From: Janthinobacterium silvisoli
GTDB lineage: Bacteria; Pseudomonadota; Gammaproteobacteria; Burkholderiales; Burkholderiaceae_D
Assembly (NCBI RefSeq): GCF_014200725.1
Contig: NZ_JACHCL010000002.1
Location: forward strand, 682,001 to 746,000
DNA: 64,000 nucleotides
Reading direction: 5' to 3'
A program made the position numbers and the translations under genes. Positions 1 to 8,530 of this stretch are shown here, piece by piece; the first letter of the stretch is position 1; each line of letters opens with the position of its first letter. The notes beneath the pieces are model-generated. The model did no database searches. It was not told where the DNA came from and saw only the letters and a list, made by a program, of their open reading frames with translations.

Positions 1-704
1 CTATTGAAAGTGTACAGATTGAAATCCGTCATGGTCATGATCTTGGGCGTGTAGCTGCCCGGATCAATATCGTAGTTGCTGAGCAGGAAGACGAAATCGC
101 GGTCCACCTTCATGAAGTTCGGATCTTTCGGGTGCGTGACCCAGAAACCCATCATGCCCATCGCCATCTGCGTCATTTCATCGGCATGCGGGTGGTACAT
201 AAAGGTGCCGGGGCGTTTAGCGATGAATTCATATACAAAAGTCTTGCCGGGCGCGATGCCGGGCTGGGTCACGCCCGTGACGCCATCCATGCCATTGGGC
301 AAGCGCTGTCCATGCCAATGCACGCTGGTGTGTTCCGGCAATTTGTTTGTGACGAAAATACGCACGCGGTCGCCCTCCACCACTTCAATGGTCGGCCCCG
401 GCGACTGGCCGTTATAGCCCCACAGATTGGCCACCATGCCGGGCGCCAGTTCGCGCACGACGGGTTCGGCCACCAGATGGAATTCCTTGACGTTGTTATT
501 CATGCGCCAGGGCAAGGACCAGCCATTCAGGGTGACCACGGGATTAAACGGGCGGCCATTTGGCGGCGGTGGCGGGGTCTTGGTATCGGCCGTGCTCATG
601 CTGACAGCTTCCGGCAGGGAGGCGGCACCCACCCTGCTGACGGCGGCAGCGCTGAGGGCGACGGCGCCTGCATTCATGAAGAAATTTCTACGTGTAATCA
701 TCAT
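1..704 (-). CDS. Multicopper oxidase (CopA/CueO-like), Tat-exported, 3' end outside window
   Basis: Partial gene; about 234 N-terminal residues are present and the frame is open to the left edge. The start ATG (702-704) overlaps the stop of the upstream TolC-type gene (TAATG); a second ATG follows directly at 701, with AAGGA just upstream. The N-terminus carries a twin-arginine signal (TRRNFF then a hydrophobic Ala-rich stretch), so the protein should be exported folded. Cupredoxin copper ligands are visible: HWHG around residue 135 and YHPH about 40 residues later, followed by a Met-rich DEMTQMAMGMM segment. Family knowledge: such periplasmic laccase-like oxidases oxidise Cu(I) to Cu(II) and protect against copper. 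Its place as the last visible gene of a CueR-type operon supports copper detoxification. The C-terminal copper sites cannot be judged. Confidence 0.9.
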   Translation of the reverse strand, partial: MMITRRNFFMNAGAVALSAAAVSRVGAASLPEAVSMSTADTKTPPPPPNGRPFNPVVTLNGWSLPWRMNNNVKEFHLVAEPVVRELAPGMVANLWGYNGQSPGPTIEVVEGDRVRIFVTNKLPEHTSVHWHGQRLPNGMDGVTGVTQPGIAPGKTFVYEFIAKRPGTFMYHPHADEMTQMAMGMMGFWVTHPKDPNFMKVDRDFVFLLSNYDIDPGSYTPKIMTMTDFNLYTFN

Positions 705-2050
705 TATTCCTTGTTGGCATAGCCGCTGCCTGCGCCATTGATGGCAGCCTGCAGTTCGGTTTGGGCGATCCAGAAGTCGCGCTGGGCTTCGATGGCGCGG
801 TTGACGCTCATCACCTGTTCGCGCGCATCGGCCAGCAGCTCGAATACGCTGGCCAGCATACCGTTGTAGCGCAGCAGCACTTCATGCGAAATCGTCTTGC
901 GCAAAGGCACGACTTCATCGCGGTAATGGCGCGCCAGGTCGTAAGCCGTGCGGTAGCCTGAATACGCCTCGCGCACTTCCGAGCGGGCGCGGATGGCGGT
1001 GTCGGCCGTGCGGTGCAAGGACTGCTCATACAGCGCTTGCGCCTTGGCATTGCGGGCCGTGCCCCAGTCGAACAAGGGTAGTTCCAGCGCAACTTCATAA
1101 CCGTTTTCGCGTGGCGCGCCATTGACGCTCTTGTTGGTGTAACCGGCGTCGAGCACGTTGACCAGGCTGGTCACTTTCGACAAGCCCAGCGCATCGGCCG
1201 TGGCGTGCACGTCTATCTTGCCCATCTGCACGTCCAGGCGCTGTTCCATCGCCTGCGCCTCGATATTGCCCGCCTCGGGCAGCTTGGCCGGCAAGTCCGG
1301 CAAGCGGTCTGGCAGGCTGAAGCTCGTCTGCGTGCCCCACAGCCCCAGCAAACGCGTCAGGCGCTCACGCGCCACGGTCGCCTGATGCTGCGCGCGCGCC
1401 AGTTCGCTGACGGCGTCTGCATAAAACACTTGCTGGCGCGCCTGGTCGAGCCGGCTCCAGTTGCCCACCTGCTGCATGCGGCCCGCCAGTTCGGCGCCCG
1501 CTTCGGCCGACACGCGCGCTTGCTGCATGAATTTTTCCGTTTGCACGGCCGCCACGGCAGTGAAGTAAGCGCGGCGCGTCTCGGCCGCCAGTTGCACGGC
1601 GCTGCTGGCCGCTTGCAGCTTGGCTTGCTCGAAGCGGCCTTTTTCTATCTTCACGCGCATCGGCATGGTCAGCAAACCAGCCAGGTCGAAACTGACGCTG
1701 CGGTCGATTTCATTGCCGTCACCTCCATGCACCCTGCCAAACGACAGGCCGGGATTGCGCAAGCGGCCCGCCTGCACCAGGTCGGCCTCGGAGGCGCCCA
1801 GTTCGGCCAAGGCGATTTTCAAGCTGCGATTGTTCAGCAAGGCAATCTGCACGGCGCTGTCAGCGCTCAGGGGCTGGGACAACAGTTGCGTCAATTGCGC
1901 ATAGTCAGCCTCCCTGGCTAGCGTGGCCGGCTGGCCCACGCGGGCCGAGGCCAGCGCCGACACATCCTGCAAGCCGCCATCCTGGCTGAAACTGGCACAC
2001 CCGCTCAACAACAAGGCCAGTGCCAGGGCGCTCATTTTTGGATAAGCCAT
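704..2050 (-). CDS. TolC-family outer-membrane lipoprotein of the copper operon
   Basis: 448 residues from ATG at 2050, chosen because GAGGGG lies 7 nt upstream and the preceding gene stops at 2052; a longer frame lacks a sensible start. The N-terminus MAYPKMSALALALLLSGCAS is a lipoprotein signal with the lipobox LSGC. The rest is Ala/Gln/Leu-rich with long heptad-like stretches typical of outer-membrane efflux protein domains (for example around LAGLLTMPMRVKIEKGRFEQAK and the RDFWIAQTELQAAI C-terminal helix). TolC-family proteins form trimeric export ducts across the outer membrane. No adaptor or inner-membrane pump is encoded next to it, so it either works with a pump elsewhere or serves as a CopB/PcoB-like substitute; the latter is inference. 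It overlaps the copper oxidase gene by one base, indicating translational coupling. Confidence 0.88.
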   Translation of the reverse strand: MAYPKMSALALALLLSGCASFSQDGGLQDVSALASARVGQPATLAREADYAQLTQLLSQPLSADSAVQIALLNNRSLKIALAELGASEADLVQAGRLRNPGLSFGRVHGGDGNEIDRSVSFDLAGLLTMPMRVKIEKGRFEQAKLQAASSAVQLAAETRRAYFTAVAAVQTEKFMQQARVSAEAGAELAGRMQQVGNWSRLDQARQQVFYADAVSELARAQHQATVARERLTRLLGLWGTQTSFSLPDRLPDLPAKLPEAGNIEAQAMEQRLDVQMGKIDVHATADALGLSKVTSLVNVLDAGYTNKSVNGAPRENGYEVALELPLFDWGTARNAKAQALYEQSLHRTADTAIRARSEVREAYSGYRTAYDLARHYRDEVVPLRKTISHEVLLRYNGMLASVFELLADAREQVMSVNRAIEAQRDFWIAQTELQAAINGAGSGYANKE

Positions 2051-2051
2051 G

Positions 2052-2411
2052 TCAATGCCCCTCGTGCTGGTGTTCAGCTGGCTTGGCTGGCGCCATGCCA
2101 TCCATCTTCATGGGCGCCATCTTGTCCATTTTCATATGGTCCATTTTCATGTGATCCATCTTGCCCATGCCAGCCATATGGCCCATATGACCGCCGGCAT
2201 CGCCGACGGTCTTGTTTGCGGCCACCCACACTGCATCGGGCGTTTTGTCGGATTCGTCAAAGGCAAGGTAGCCATCGACAGCGGAACGGAATTTGGTGGC
2301 AGGAACGGATGCTTGTCCATCCTGCGGCTGGGGCGTGTTGGAAGAGGCACTAGGCGATGCGGCAGCCAGCAGCGGCCAGGCGACGAGCGCCAGGCAGATC
2401 AATTGCTTCAT
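2052..2411 (-). CDS. Exported Met/His-rich probable copper-binding protein
   Basis: 119 residues from ATG 2411 (AGGA 6 nt upstream). Residues 1-24 form a Sec signal peptide (MKQLICLALVAWPLLAAASP). A middle part of about 45 residues is ordinary (VDGYLAFDESDKTPDAVWVAANKTV), and the last 50 residues are a low-complexity metal-binding tail with repeated HMGHM, MDHMKMDHMKMDKM and a final HQHEGH. Such Met/His clusters bind Cu(I) and Cu(II) in PcoE, CopC and CusF-type proteins, so a periplasmic copper buffer is the likely role (inference). It lies between the CopL-like gene and the TolC-type gene, only one base before the latter's start. Confidence 0.8.
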   Translation of the reverse strand: MKQLICLALVAWPLLAAASPSASSNTPQPQDGQASVPATKFRSAVDGYLAFDESDKTPDAVWVAANKTVGDAGGHMGHMAGMGKMDHMKMDHMKMDKMAPMKMDGMAPAKPAEHQHEGH

Positions 2412-2510
2412 ATATTTCCTGATGATAGAGGGTCGCGCACGGGGCGCGGTATAGCGAGCGATAGTAAAGCTGAAGGCGCAGCCAGGCAGCGCCGCCAGGT
2501 TCACGAGCGG

Positions 2511-2882
2511 TCAGGCGGAGCGGACCAGTCTCGGGGGACGTTCCAGTCCGGAAGGGATATGCCCGCTGAACAGCAGGCTGCCTGCCAGCGGTACCGGGGC
2601 GCCGGACAGGCTCAAGGGCTGCAGCGCCAGCATGGCGGGCGGCGCCGTGGCGCCGGCCGTGCAAGCGCCGTGGTTGCTGCAATCGTGACCGTGGTGCATG
2701 CCCATATCCGCTTTGGCAGCAGCCGGTTCGGCCATATCGTGGCAATGAGAAACCTGCGCCGTGGCGACCGGGGCCACCACCGCGTCCTCCACGCAACAGG
2801 CGTGCATGGACGACGCAAACCCTTGCAGGGGTAGCGCGGCGATCAGCAGCCAGAGCAGGAAACGGAAAAAAACGCGGTGCAT
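2511..2882 (-). CDS. Small exported Cys/His/Met protein, CopL-like (DUF2946-like)
   Basis: 123 residues. A signal peptide (residues 1-24, FRFLLWLLIAALPLQGFAS) is followed by paired metal-binding motifs: HACC, SHCHDM, MGMHHGHDCSNHGAC. The C-terminus ends PPRLVRSA, a tail style seen in DUF2946/CopL-type proteins that head copper operons in Xanthomonas and relatives. It is the first gene behind the CueR-type promoter, with a leader of about 35 nt. There is no strong Shine-Dalgarno before the ATG at 2882. The role is copper sensing or binding in the periplasm by analogy; the family assignment is by motif style only. Confidence 0.72.
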   Translation of the reverse strand: MHRVFFRFLLWLLIAALPLQGFASSMHACCVEDAVVAPVATAQVSHCHDMAEPAAAKADMGMHHGHDCSNHGACTAGATAPPAMLALQPLSLSGAPVPLAGSLLFSGHIPSGLERPPRLVRSA

Positions 2883-2922
2883 GGGGTCAGATGTTCTCTA
2901 AAAAAACTTCATCAACGACATC

Positions 2923-2953
2923 ACTATAAACCTTCCCATGCAAGGAAGGTCAA
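2923..2953 (-). promoter_or_regulatory. CueR/MerR-type copper-responsive promoter
   Basis: On the minus strand: -35 TTGACC (2953-2948), a 19-bp spacer (2947-2929) and -10 TATAGT (2928-2923). The spacer holds a perfect dyad, ACCTTCC and GGAAGGT separated by 7 nt (2930-2950). An over-long 19-bp spacer with an ACCTTCC/GGAAGGT dyad is the signature of CueR/CopR promoters. The -35 element overlaps the stop codon of the upstream GGDEF gene. It should drive the whole copper operon down to the multicopper oxidase. No cueR gene is in the window. Confidence 0.85.
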
Positions 2954-4548
2954 GCATTATCGATCAGCAAATGTTCGTGTGCATTCGCCACGCCCACGCA
3001 GTTGCGGCCCTTCTTCTTGGCTTCATACAGCGCTTCATCGGCGGCGTGCAGGATGGCGGCGGCGTCCACGGCCTCTTGCGCCGAGGCGACTACACCGAGT
3101 GATACAGTGACGGCGCCGGCGCCCGGAATATCAGCTTCGGCCACCCGCGCACGCAGGCGCTCGGCCACGCGCACGGCAGCATCCAGGCTTGCGTCGGGCA
3201 ACAGCATCAGGAATTCATCGCCGCCATTGCGGCACAGCACGTCGGCATCGCGCGAACAGGCCCGCATCAACTGGGCCAGGCGCAAGATGACTTCATCGCC
3301 AACGGCATGGCCGCGCTGGTCGTTGACTTGCTTGAAATGGTCGATATCGATAGCCACCACCGAGAATGGCCGCGCCTGCGCCTGCCACGCTTCCAGCGCC
3401 GCCGCCATGCCGCGCCGGTTGGACAAGCCTGTCAGCGGGTCCGTCTGCACGTCGAACTTCAGCTTGCCTATCTTGCGCTGCAATAGCGACAAGCCCAGCA
3501 GCAAGGCTTTCTTGATCTGCGACGCTTCCAGATACCAGGCGCGGATGGCGCCGATATGCTCGGCCGTGCCATGCCGGTCCATGCGGCTGGCGCTTTCCGC
3601 CAATTGCCCCAAAGGCCGTGAAATCAGCCTGGCCAGCCACCAGATGAATGGCAGGCTCAGCAAGGCGATCGGCAAAGAATGCCACACGGTATCGACCATC
3701 AACTGGTTCAGCGGCGCCAGGGTCATCGCCGTGGGCCGCTGGGCCACGATGCCCCATCCCGTCGACGGCATCACGGCGTAGCCGGCCAGCATGTCGACAC
3801 CAACACTGTTGACCATGCGCGCACTGCCCGCCTCGCCCCGCGCAATGATCGCGTCTATCATGGTATTGGCGCCGACCTGGTCGCCCAGCCGTTCAGGGTC
3901 CGGGTGATACAGCAGGCGCCGGCTCTGGTCGACCACATATAAATAGGAGCCGTCGCGGTAATAGTGATGGCCGAGCATGCTGAACAGGATGCTCTTTTGC
4001 TTCAGATAAATACTGCCGCCCACATAACCGAGATAACGGCCGCCCTTGTCGATGATGGGGTGCGAGATAAAGACCACCAGATTGCCCGCCGTGGAGACAT
4101 ATGGTTCGCTGATGAGAGGGCGGCGCTCTTGCAGCGCATGTCTGGCACCCGGCGAATCGAGCTGACGGTTTTTCAAGCCCAGGGTTTCCGGCGACACGCC
4201 CAGTACCTTGCCCTGGGCATTGACGATCAGTACGGAATTAAAACTGTTGGTTTGCAGGCGCAAGCGTTGCGCCTCATCGGCCAGCATATCGCCATCCGCC
4301 ATATGCCCGGGCAAGCGGTCGGCACTGTAGGCCAGTTGCTGGCGGGCCGACTGCAGGAAATCCTCGGCCGTGCTGGCCAGCTTGCTCGCATAGGCGTGGT
4401 TGGATTCCAGTGTGGTGTTGATCAGCAGCTGGCGCTGCACCTTGTAGCTGGCATAGAAAGTATTGACCAGGGAAATCAAGGCGCTGGCAAAAGCGACCAG
4501 TACGATCAAACGGCGCAAGTTCATGCGCAGAACAGGTTTAGTCCACAT
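2950..4548 (-). CDS. Membrane diguanylate cyclase (Cache-HAMP-like-GGDEF)
   Basis: 532 residues from ATG 4548; an in-frame TTG at 4584 and ATG at 4524 are alternatives, none with a good ribosome site. Order: TM helix about residues 12-32 (LIVLVAFASALISLVNTFY), a periplasmic double-Cache sensor of about 250 residues, second TM about 290-308 (LPIALLSLPFIWWLARL), a HAMP-like linker (RPLGQLAESASRMDRHG), then GGDEF. The active-site GGDEF is intact at about residues 442-446, and RDAD five residues before it is a canonical inhibitory I-site, so the enzyme should make c-di-GMP from two GTP with product inhibition. The gene is transcribed alone toward the copper operon. Confidence 0.9.
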   Translation of the reverse strand: MWTKPVLRMNLRRLIVLVAFASALISLVNTFYASYKVQRQLLINTTLESNHAYASKLASTAEDFLQSARQQLAYSADRLPGHMADGDMLADEAQRLRLQTNSFNSVLIVNAQGKVLGVSPETLGLKNRQLDSPGARHALQERRPLISEPYVSTAGNLVVFISHPIIDKGGRYLGYVGGSIYLKQKSILFSMLGHHYYRDGSYLYVVDQSRRLLYHPDPERLGDQVGANTMIDAIIARGEAGSARMVNSVGVDMLAGYAVMPSTGWGIVAQRPTAMTLAPLNQLMVDTVWHSLPIALLSLPFIWWLARLISRPLGQLAESASRMDRHGTAEHIGAIRAWYLEASQIKKALLLGLSLLQRKIGKLKFDVQTDPLTGLSNRRGMAAALEAWQAQARPFSVVAIDIDHFKQVNDQRGHAVGDEVILRLAQLMRACSRDADVLCRNGGDEFLMLLPDASLDAAVRVAERLRARVAEADIPGAGAVTVSLGVVASAQEAVDAAAILHAADEALYEAKKKGRNCVGVANAHEHLLIDNA

Positions 4549-4592
4549 GGAGTCGGCAACAATGCGCACAATTGCGCGTAGCAAAAGTGCAC

Positions 4593-4598
4593 ATTATA
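4593..4598 (-). promoter_or_regulatory. Possible -10 element for the GGDEF gene
   Basis: A perfect TATAAT on the minus strand, 45 bp upstream of the chosen ATG. No convincing -35 lies 16-18 bp upstream, so the call rests on the -10 alone. Confidence 0.35.
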
Positions 4599-4660
4599 CG
4601 AGTAGCTCAGTGGACAGAAGCTGTAAAAAAACAAATACACGCCATATAGGACTATTTTCA

Positions 4661-4684
4661 GGTAGCAACGATAGCGTTGCTACC
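4661..4684 (-). terminator. Perfect hairpin behind the FMN reductase gene
   Basis: GGTAGCAACG and CGTTGCTACC form a perfect 10-bp stem with an ATAG loop, 20 bp beyond the reductase stop. On the minus strand it is followed only by CTGAAAATAG, not a U-tract, so termination is likely but not certain. Confidence 0.5.
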
Positions 4685-4703
4685 CAGGCACCCCCTACTC
4701 AGA

Positions 4704-5261
4704 TCAGGCGTGGATCGCGTGCTTTTTCACCCAGTCCACATAGTGCTGCATCCAGCCCTGGAAAAAGCCCAGGCTGGCCGCACCGATGGCGCCGTGCTCG
4801 TCGAACAAGCCCTCTTTAGCCTGGATAAACATTTCCGGCTGGGCAAGCAACGGCAAGTCCAGGTAAGCGAGCACGTTGCGCAAATGCTGCTGCGCAAGGG
4901 CCGTGCCGATGGCGCCCACGGACACGCCCAGCACGGCGCCCGGCTTGCCCGCCCATACGCTCTGGCCATACGGGCGCGAGGCGTGGTCGATGGCGTTTTT
5001 CAGCACGCCAGGAATCGAGCGGTTGTATTCGGGGGTAATGAAAAGTACGGCTTGCGAATCGGCGATATCGGTCTTCAAACGCCGCACCTGCTCGGCCTGG
5101 GCGCCGTCATCATCCTGGTTGTACAGAGGTAAGTCGCCGATTTCGATGTGCTTGAACGAGAATTCAGGCGGCGCCAGCTTGATGATGGCCTCGGCCAGTT
5201 TGCGGTTGAAGGAATCCTTGCGCAGGCTGCCAACAATGATTGCCACTTGGTATTGACTCAT
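4704..5261 (-). CDS. NAD(P)H-dependent FMN reductase (ChrR/flavodoxin-fold)
   Basis: 185 residues from ATG 5261, preceded by AGGAGT at ideal spacing. The N-terminal YQVAIIVGSLRKDSFNRKLA is the flavin-phosphate loop of the NADPH-dependent FMN reductase family, and TPEYNRSIPGVLKNAIDHASRP is the second conserved family motif that contacts the flavin. Relatives (ChrR, YieF, ArsH-like, azoreductases) reduce FMN, quinones, azo dyes or chromate in the cytoplasm using NAD(P)H; the true substrate cannot be told. It is a single gene between two hairpins. Confidence 0.9.
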   Translation of the reverse strand: MSQYQVAIIVGSLRKDSFNRKLAEAIIKLAPPEFSFKHIEIGDLPLYNQDDDGAQAEQVRRLKTDIADSQAVLFITPEYNRSIPGVLKNAIDHASRPYGQSVWAGKPGAVLGVSVGAIGTALAQQHLRNVLAYLDLPLLAQPEMFIQAKEGLFDEHGAIGAASLGFFQGWMQHYVDWVKKHAIHA

Positions 5262-5281
5262 GGGAACTCCTGATATGGTTG

Positions 5282-5316
5282 AAAAAAAGCCCTGGAGCAG
5301 AACATCACGCCAGGGC
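5282..5316 (-). terminator. Intrinsic terminator of the dadA-alr operon
   Basis: On the minus strand GCCCTGG... pairs with CCAGGGC (5310-5316 with 5289-5295, 14-nt loop) and is followed directly by seven T (5288-5282), 33 bp past the alanine racemase stop. Confidence 0.75.
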
Positions 5317-5348
5317 CATCTTGCCACAAAATTCAGGAATTTCTCACG

Positions 5349-6485
5349 CTAGTGCGCCGCCCCTGCCAGGCCTTGCGCCAAGCCTTGATATTCGCGGTAA
5401 TAGCGCCCACCCAGGTTGGTCAGCACTTCATAACCGATGGTGTTGGCCCTGGCCGCCACGGCATCGACCGTATGTTCGGCGCAAATCAGGTCCACCAGGC
5501 TGCCGGGCGCCAGCCGTTCCGGCGCAATTGCGCTGACGTCGAGCGTGATCGAATCCATCGAGATATTGCCGATTTGCGGCACCTTGACGCCATCGACGAT
5601 GGCCAGGCCCTGGTTGCTCATGCTGCGCAGCCAGCCATCGGCATAACCGACGGACACCGTCGCCACCTGGCGCGGTTCACTGGCCGTGTAGCGGCGGCTG
5701 TAACCTACATGGTCGCCGGCGGCAATCGTGCGCGTCTGCAATACCTTGCCTTGCAAGCGCACTACCGGACGCAGCGGGTTAGGTGCATCGGCGTGCGGCG
5801 CAATGCCGTACAGGGCCGCGCCGGGACGCACCAGGTCGAAGTGATATTCAGGAGACAAGAATACGCCCGAGGAATTGGCCAGGCTGGCGCGGTATTGCGG
5901 CAGGCGCGTGCGGATGGCCGTGAAGCGGGCCAGCTGCTCGGCATTCATGGGGTGGTCGCGCTCATCGGCACACGCCAGATGGCTCATGATGTAGCGCACA
6001 TTGATACCGTCGAGAAAATGCGCGTCGGCCAGCCAGCCATCGACTTCCTGCGGCGACAAGCCCATGCGCGACATGCCGCTATCGACTTGCACGATGGCGT
6101 CCAGCGGCTTGCCGAGCAGCCTGGCGTGGGCGCGCCAGCCAGCCACCTGCTGCGTGCTGTTGAGCACCGGGATCAAGCCATGGGCCGTAAACTCGCCTTC
6201 CGTGCCGACCGGTGGGCCGTGCAGCACGAAAATGTCGGCATCGATCGCCACATGCGGGCGCAGGCTGATGCCCTCTTCCAGGTGGGCCACGAAAAAGTGG
6301 CGGCATCCCTCTTCATACAGGGCCGCGCCCACTTGCGCGGCGCCCAGGCCATACGCGTCGGACTTCACCACGGCCGAGCAGACGGCCGGGCGGGCAGTTT
6401 CACGCAATAAACGGTAGTTGGCGCGCACGGCGCCCAGGTCGACCGTCAGGATGGCGCCGCTACGTTCTTTCGGAGGCATGACCAT
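5349..6485 (-). CDS. dadX: Alanine racemase, catabolic type (DadX-like)
   Basis: About 378 residues from ATG 6485 (an ATG at 6479 is equally possible). PLP fold-type III enzyme interconverting L- and D-alanine. The PLP lysine is visible in CSAVVKSDAYGLG near residue 40, and the second catalytic residue, a tyrosine, in HVGYSRRYTASEP. The motif GNISMDSITLDVS is a conserved family segment. The gene begins one base after the stop of dadA, so the two are coupled; that pairing is the alanine catabolic dad arrangement, where the racemase feeds D-alanine to the dehydrogenase. The biosynthetic symbol alr is the alternative name. Confidence 0.9.
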   Translation of the reverse strand: MVMPPKERSGAILTVDLGAVRANYRLLRETARPAVCSAVVKSDAYGLGAAQVGAALYEEGCRHFFVAHLEEGISLRPHVAIDADIFVLHGPPVGTEGEFTAHGLIPVLNSTQQVAGWRAHARLLGKPLDAIVQVDSGMSRMGLSPQEVDGWLADAHFLDGINVRYIMSHLACADERDHPMNAEQLARFTAIRTRLPQYRASLANSSGVFLSPEYHFDLVRPGAALYGIAPHADAPNPLRPVVRLQGKVLQTRTIAAGDHVGYSRRYTASEPRQVATVSVGYADGWLRSMSNQGLAIVDGVKVPQIGNISMDSITLDVSAIAPERLAPGSLVDLICAEHTVDAVAARANTIGYEVLTNLGGRYYREYQGLAQGLAGAAH

Positions 6486-6486
6486 C

Positions 6487-7776
6487 TCACGCACCTGCGT
6501 ATTGCAGCTTGCCAGCGCGCTGCAGGCCAGCATAGCGGCTGACGGACAAATCGTCGGCCAGGATGGCCGGCTTTTTCGACGACATCAAGTCCGACAGCAA
6601 TTGCGCCGAACCGCAAGACATGGTCCAGCCCAGGGTGCCATGGCCCGTGTTCAGGAACAGGTTGCGCAGCGGCGTGCGGCCGACAATCGGCGTGCCGTCC
6701 GGCGTCATCGGACGCAGGCCCGTCCAGAACGTGGCTTCAGCCGTATTGCCGCCACCGGGGAACAGGTCATTGACGACCATTTCCAGGGTTTCGCGGCGGC
6801 GCGGGTTCAGCCGCAGGTTGTAGCCGGCGATCTCGGCCATGCCACCCGCGCGGATGCGGTCGTCAAAACGGGTAACGGCGATCTTGTAGGTTTCATCGAG
6901 GATGGTCGAGGTGGGCGCCTTGCTGCCATCGACGATAGGCACCGTGATCGAATAACCTTTCAGCGGATACACGGGAATGTCGAGCAGCGGCTGCATGAAG
7001 CCGGTCGAATACGAACCCAGCGCCACCACGTAGGAATCGGCCTTGACCACTTCCGCACCGCACTGCACGCCAGCGATGGTATCGCCTTCCGTCAGCAAGG
7101 CGTCGATCGCCACGCCGTAACGGAATGTCACGCCCAAGGCCACGGCCATTTCAGCCAGACGGGTGGTAAACAACTGGCAGTCGCCGGTTTCATCGTTGGG
7201 CAAACGCAAGCCGCCAAACAATTTATCCTTGACCGCTTCCAGCGCAGGTTCGGCGCGCGACAATTGATCGCGCTGCAAGACTTCGAACGGTACGCCCGCG
7301 TCTTTCAGCACTTCGATATCCTTGGCGGCATCGTTGTATTGTTTTTCAGTGCGGAACAATTGCATCGTGCCTTGCTGGCGGCCTTCATAGGTGATGCCCG
7401 CTTCGGCGCGCAAGACTTTAAAGCAGTCGCGGCTGTACTCGGCCAGGCGCACCATGCGTTCCTTGTTGACGGCATACGCTTCCGGCGTGCAGTTGCGCAG
7501 CATTTGCCACATCCATTTCAGCTGCGACATGCTGCCGTCGAGCGAGATCGACAGCGGCGCGTGGCGCTGCATCATCCACTTCACGGCCTTCAGGGGAATG
7601 CCGGGCGCGGCCCATGGCGAGGCGTAGCCGGGGGAAATCTGACCCGCATTGGCGAAGCTGGTTTCCAGTGCCGGACCGGGCTGGCGGTCGATCACGGTCA
7701 CTTCATGTCCCGCCTTGGCCAGATAGTAGGCACTGGTGACGCCGATGACGCCGCTACCCAGAATCACGATACGCAT
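6487..7776 (-). CDS. dadA: D-amino acid dehydrogenase small subunit
   Basis: 429 residues, matching the usual 430 or so. [32 protein letters not shown] is the N-terminal FAD-binding GxGxxG fold; the C-terminal [36 protein letters not shown] is the DAO-family FAD-contact segment. The enzyme oxidises D-alanine to pyruvate and ammonia and passes electrons to the respiratory chain at the inner membrane. The start is set by GAGGAAATT before ATG 7776. It heads a two-gene operon with the racemase and lies divergent from an Lrp-type regulator, as in the known dad loci. Confidence 0.95.
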   Translation of the reverse strand: MRIVILGSGVIGVTSAYYLAKAGHEVTVIDRQPGPALETSFANAGQISPGYASPWAAPGIPLKAVKWMMQRHAPLSISLDGSMSQLKWMWQMLRNCTPEAYAVNKERMVRLAEYSRDCFKVLRAEAGITYEGRQQGTMQLFRTEKQYNDAAKDIEVLKDAGVPFEVLQRDQLSRAEPALEAVKDKLFGGLRLPNDETGDCQLFTTRLAEMAVALGVTFRYGVAIDALLTEGDTIAGVQCGAEVVKADSYVVALGSYSTGFMQPLLDIPVYPLKGYSITVPIVDGSKAPTSTILDETYKIAVTRFDDRIRAGGMAEIAGYNLRLNPRRRETLEMVVNDLFPGGGNTAEATFWTGLRPMTPDGTPIVGRTPLRNLFLNTGHGTLGWTMSCGSAQLLSDLMSSKKPAILADDLSVSRYAGLQRAGKLQYAGA

Positions 7777-7881
7777 AATTTCCTCAATTAAATTTAGGGC
7801 ACATTGCCAGATTTACCGCTATCATATTGGGAATGACCCAGCATTTGTTCACGTATAAATCGAGAAATTCAGCAATAAATC
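7777..7881. promoter_or_regulatory. Divergent dadA / lrp-like regulatory region
   Basis: A 105-bp AT-rich gap. On the minus strand a -10-like TATGAT (7826-7821) precedes dadA by about 45 bp. Close to the regulator start, CAGCAATAAATCATG (7867-7881) partly matches the Lrp box consensus (about 10 of 15 positions), compatible with autoregulation and activation of dadA. Both are visual matches only. Confidence 0.4.
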
Positions 7882-8382
7882 ATGAGAATTCTTAAAGAAT
7901 CGGCGCGGGGACTCGATAAGCTGGACCGTCACATCCTGCGCATCCTGCAACAGGATGGCCGTGTGTCGATGAAAGAACTCGGTGAACAGGTGGGATTGTC
8001 GATCACGCCCTGCATCGAACGAGTCAAGCGCATGGAGCGCGACGGCGTCATTACCGGCTATCACGCCAAGGTCAATCCCGCTGCGCTGGGCGCCAAACTG
8101 CTGGTGTTTGTCGAGATTACCCTCAATCAAAAATCGGCGTCAGCCTTCGAACAATTCCGCCGCGAAGTGCTGCAGATACCCGAAGTGCAGGAATGCCATC
8201 TGGTGTCGGGCGACTTCGATTACCTGATCAAGGCGCGCATCCACGAAATGGCCGAGTACCGCAAATTGCTGGGCGACATGCTGCTGCAGCTGCCCGGCGC
8301 CGCGCAATCGAAAAGCTATGTGGTGATGGAAGAGATCAAGGAAACCCTGGCGCTCTCCACCGAGGTACTGCAAAACCGCTAA
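7882..8382 (+). CDS. lrp: Lrp/AsnC-family regulator, probable dad operon activator
   Basis: 166 residues. The N-terminal winged helix-turn-helix (LDKLDRHILRILQQDGRVSMKELGEQVGLSITPCIERVKRMERDGVI) is followed by the RAM ligand-binding domain (LLVFVEITLN, IPEVQECHLVSGDFDYLIKARI, YRKLLGDMLLQLPG, KSYVVMEEIKETL). The last blocks match E. coli Lrp almost word for word, so it belongs to the Lrp branch rather than AsnC. It probably senses alanine or leucine and controls the divergent dadA-alr operon. ATG 7882 has no clear Shine-Dalgarno; the first residues MRILKESARG precede the conserved LDKLD. Confidence 0.9.
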   Translation: MRILKESARGLDKLDRHILRILQQDGRVSMKELGEQVGLSITPCIERVKRMERDGVITGYHAKVNPAALGAKLLVFVEITLNQKSASAFEQFRREVLQIPEVQECHLVSGDFDYLIKARIHEMAEYRKLLGDMLLQLPGAAQSKSYVVMEEIKETLALSTEVLQNR

Positions 8383-8530
8383 AAGTACTGGTATCCAGTA
8401 CCAGCGGCATCATTATTTGCACCTTTGTATAATCATGTAGCCTGTTCAAGAAAACACCAGCACACTGCAGTCCTGACATCACGCACCTCCCCCCCAGATT
8501 GGAAGCCGTGATGCACATTGGGAGCATGCA

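Noticed and set aside
6418..7791. 457-codon plus-strand frame opposite dadA
   Set aside because: Shadow of dadA; composition dominated by Arg, His and Gln, and no motifs.
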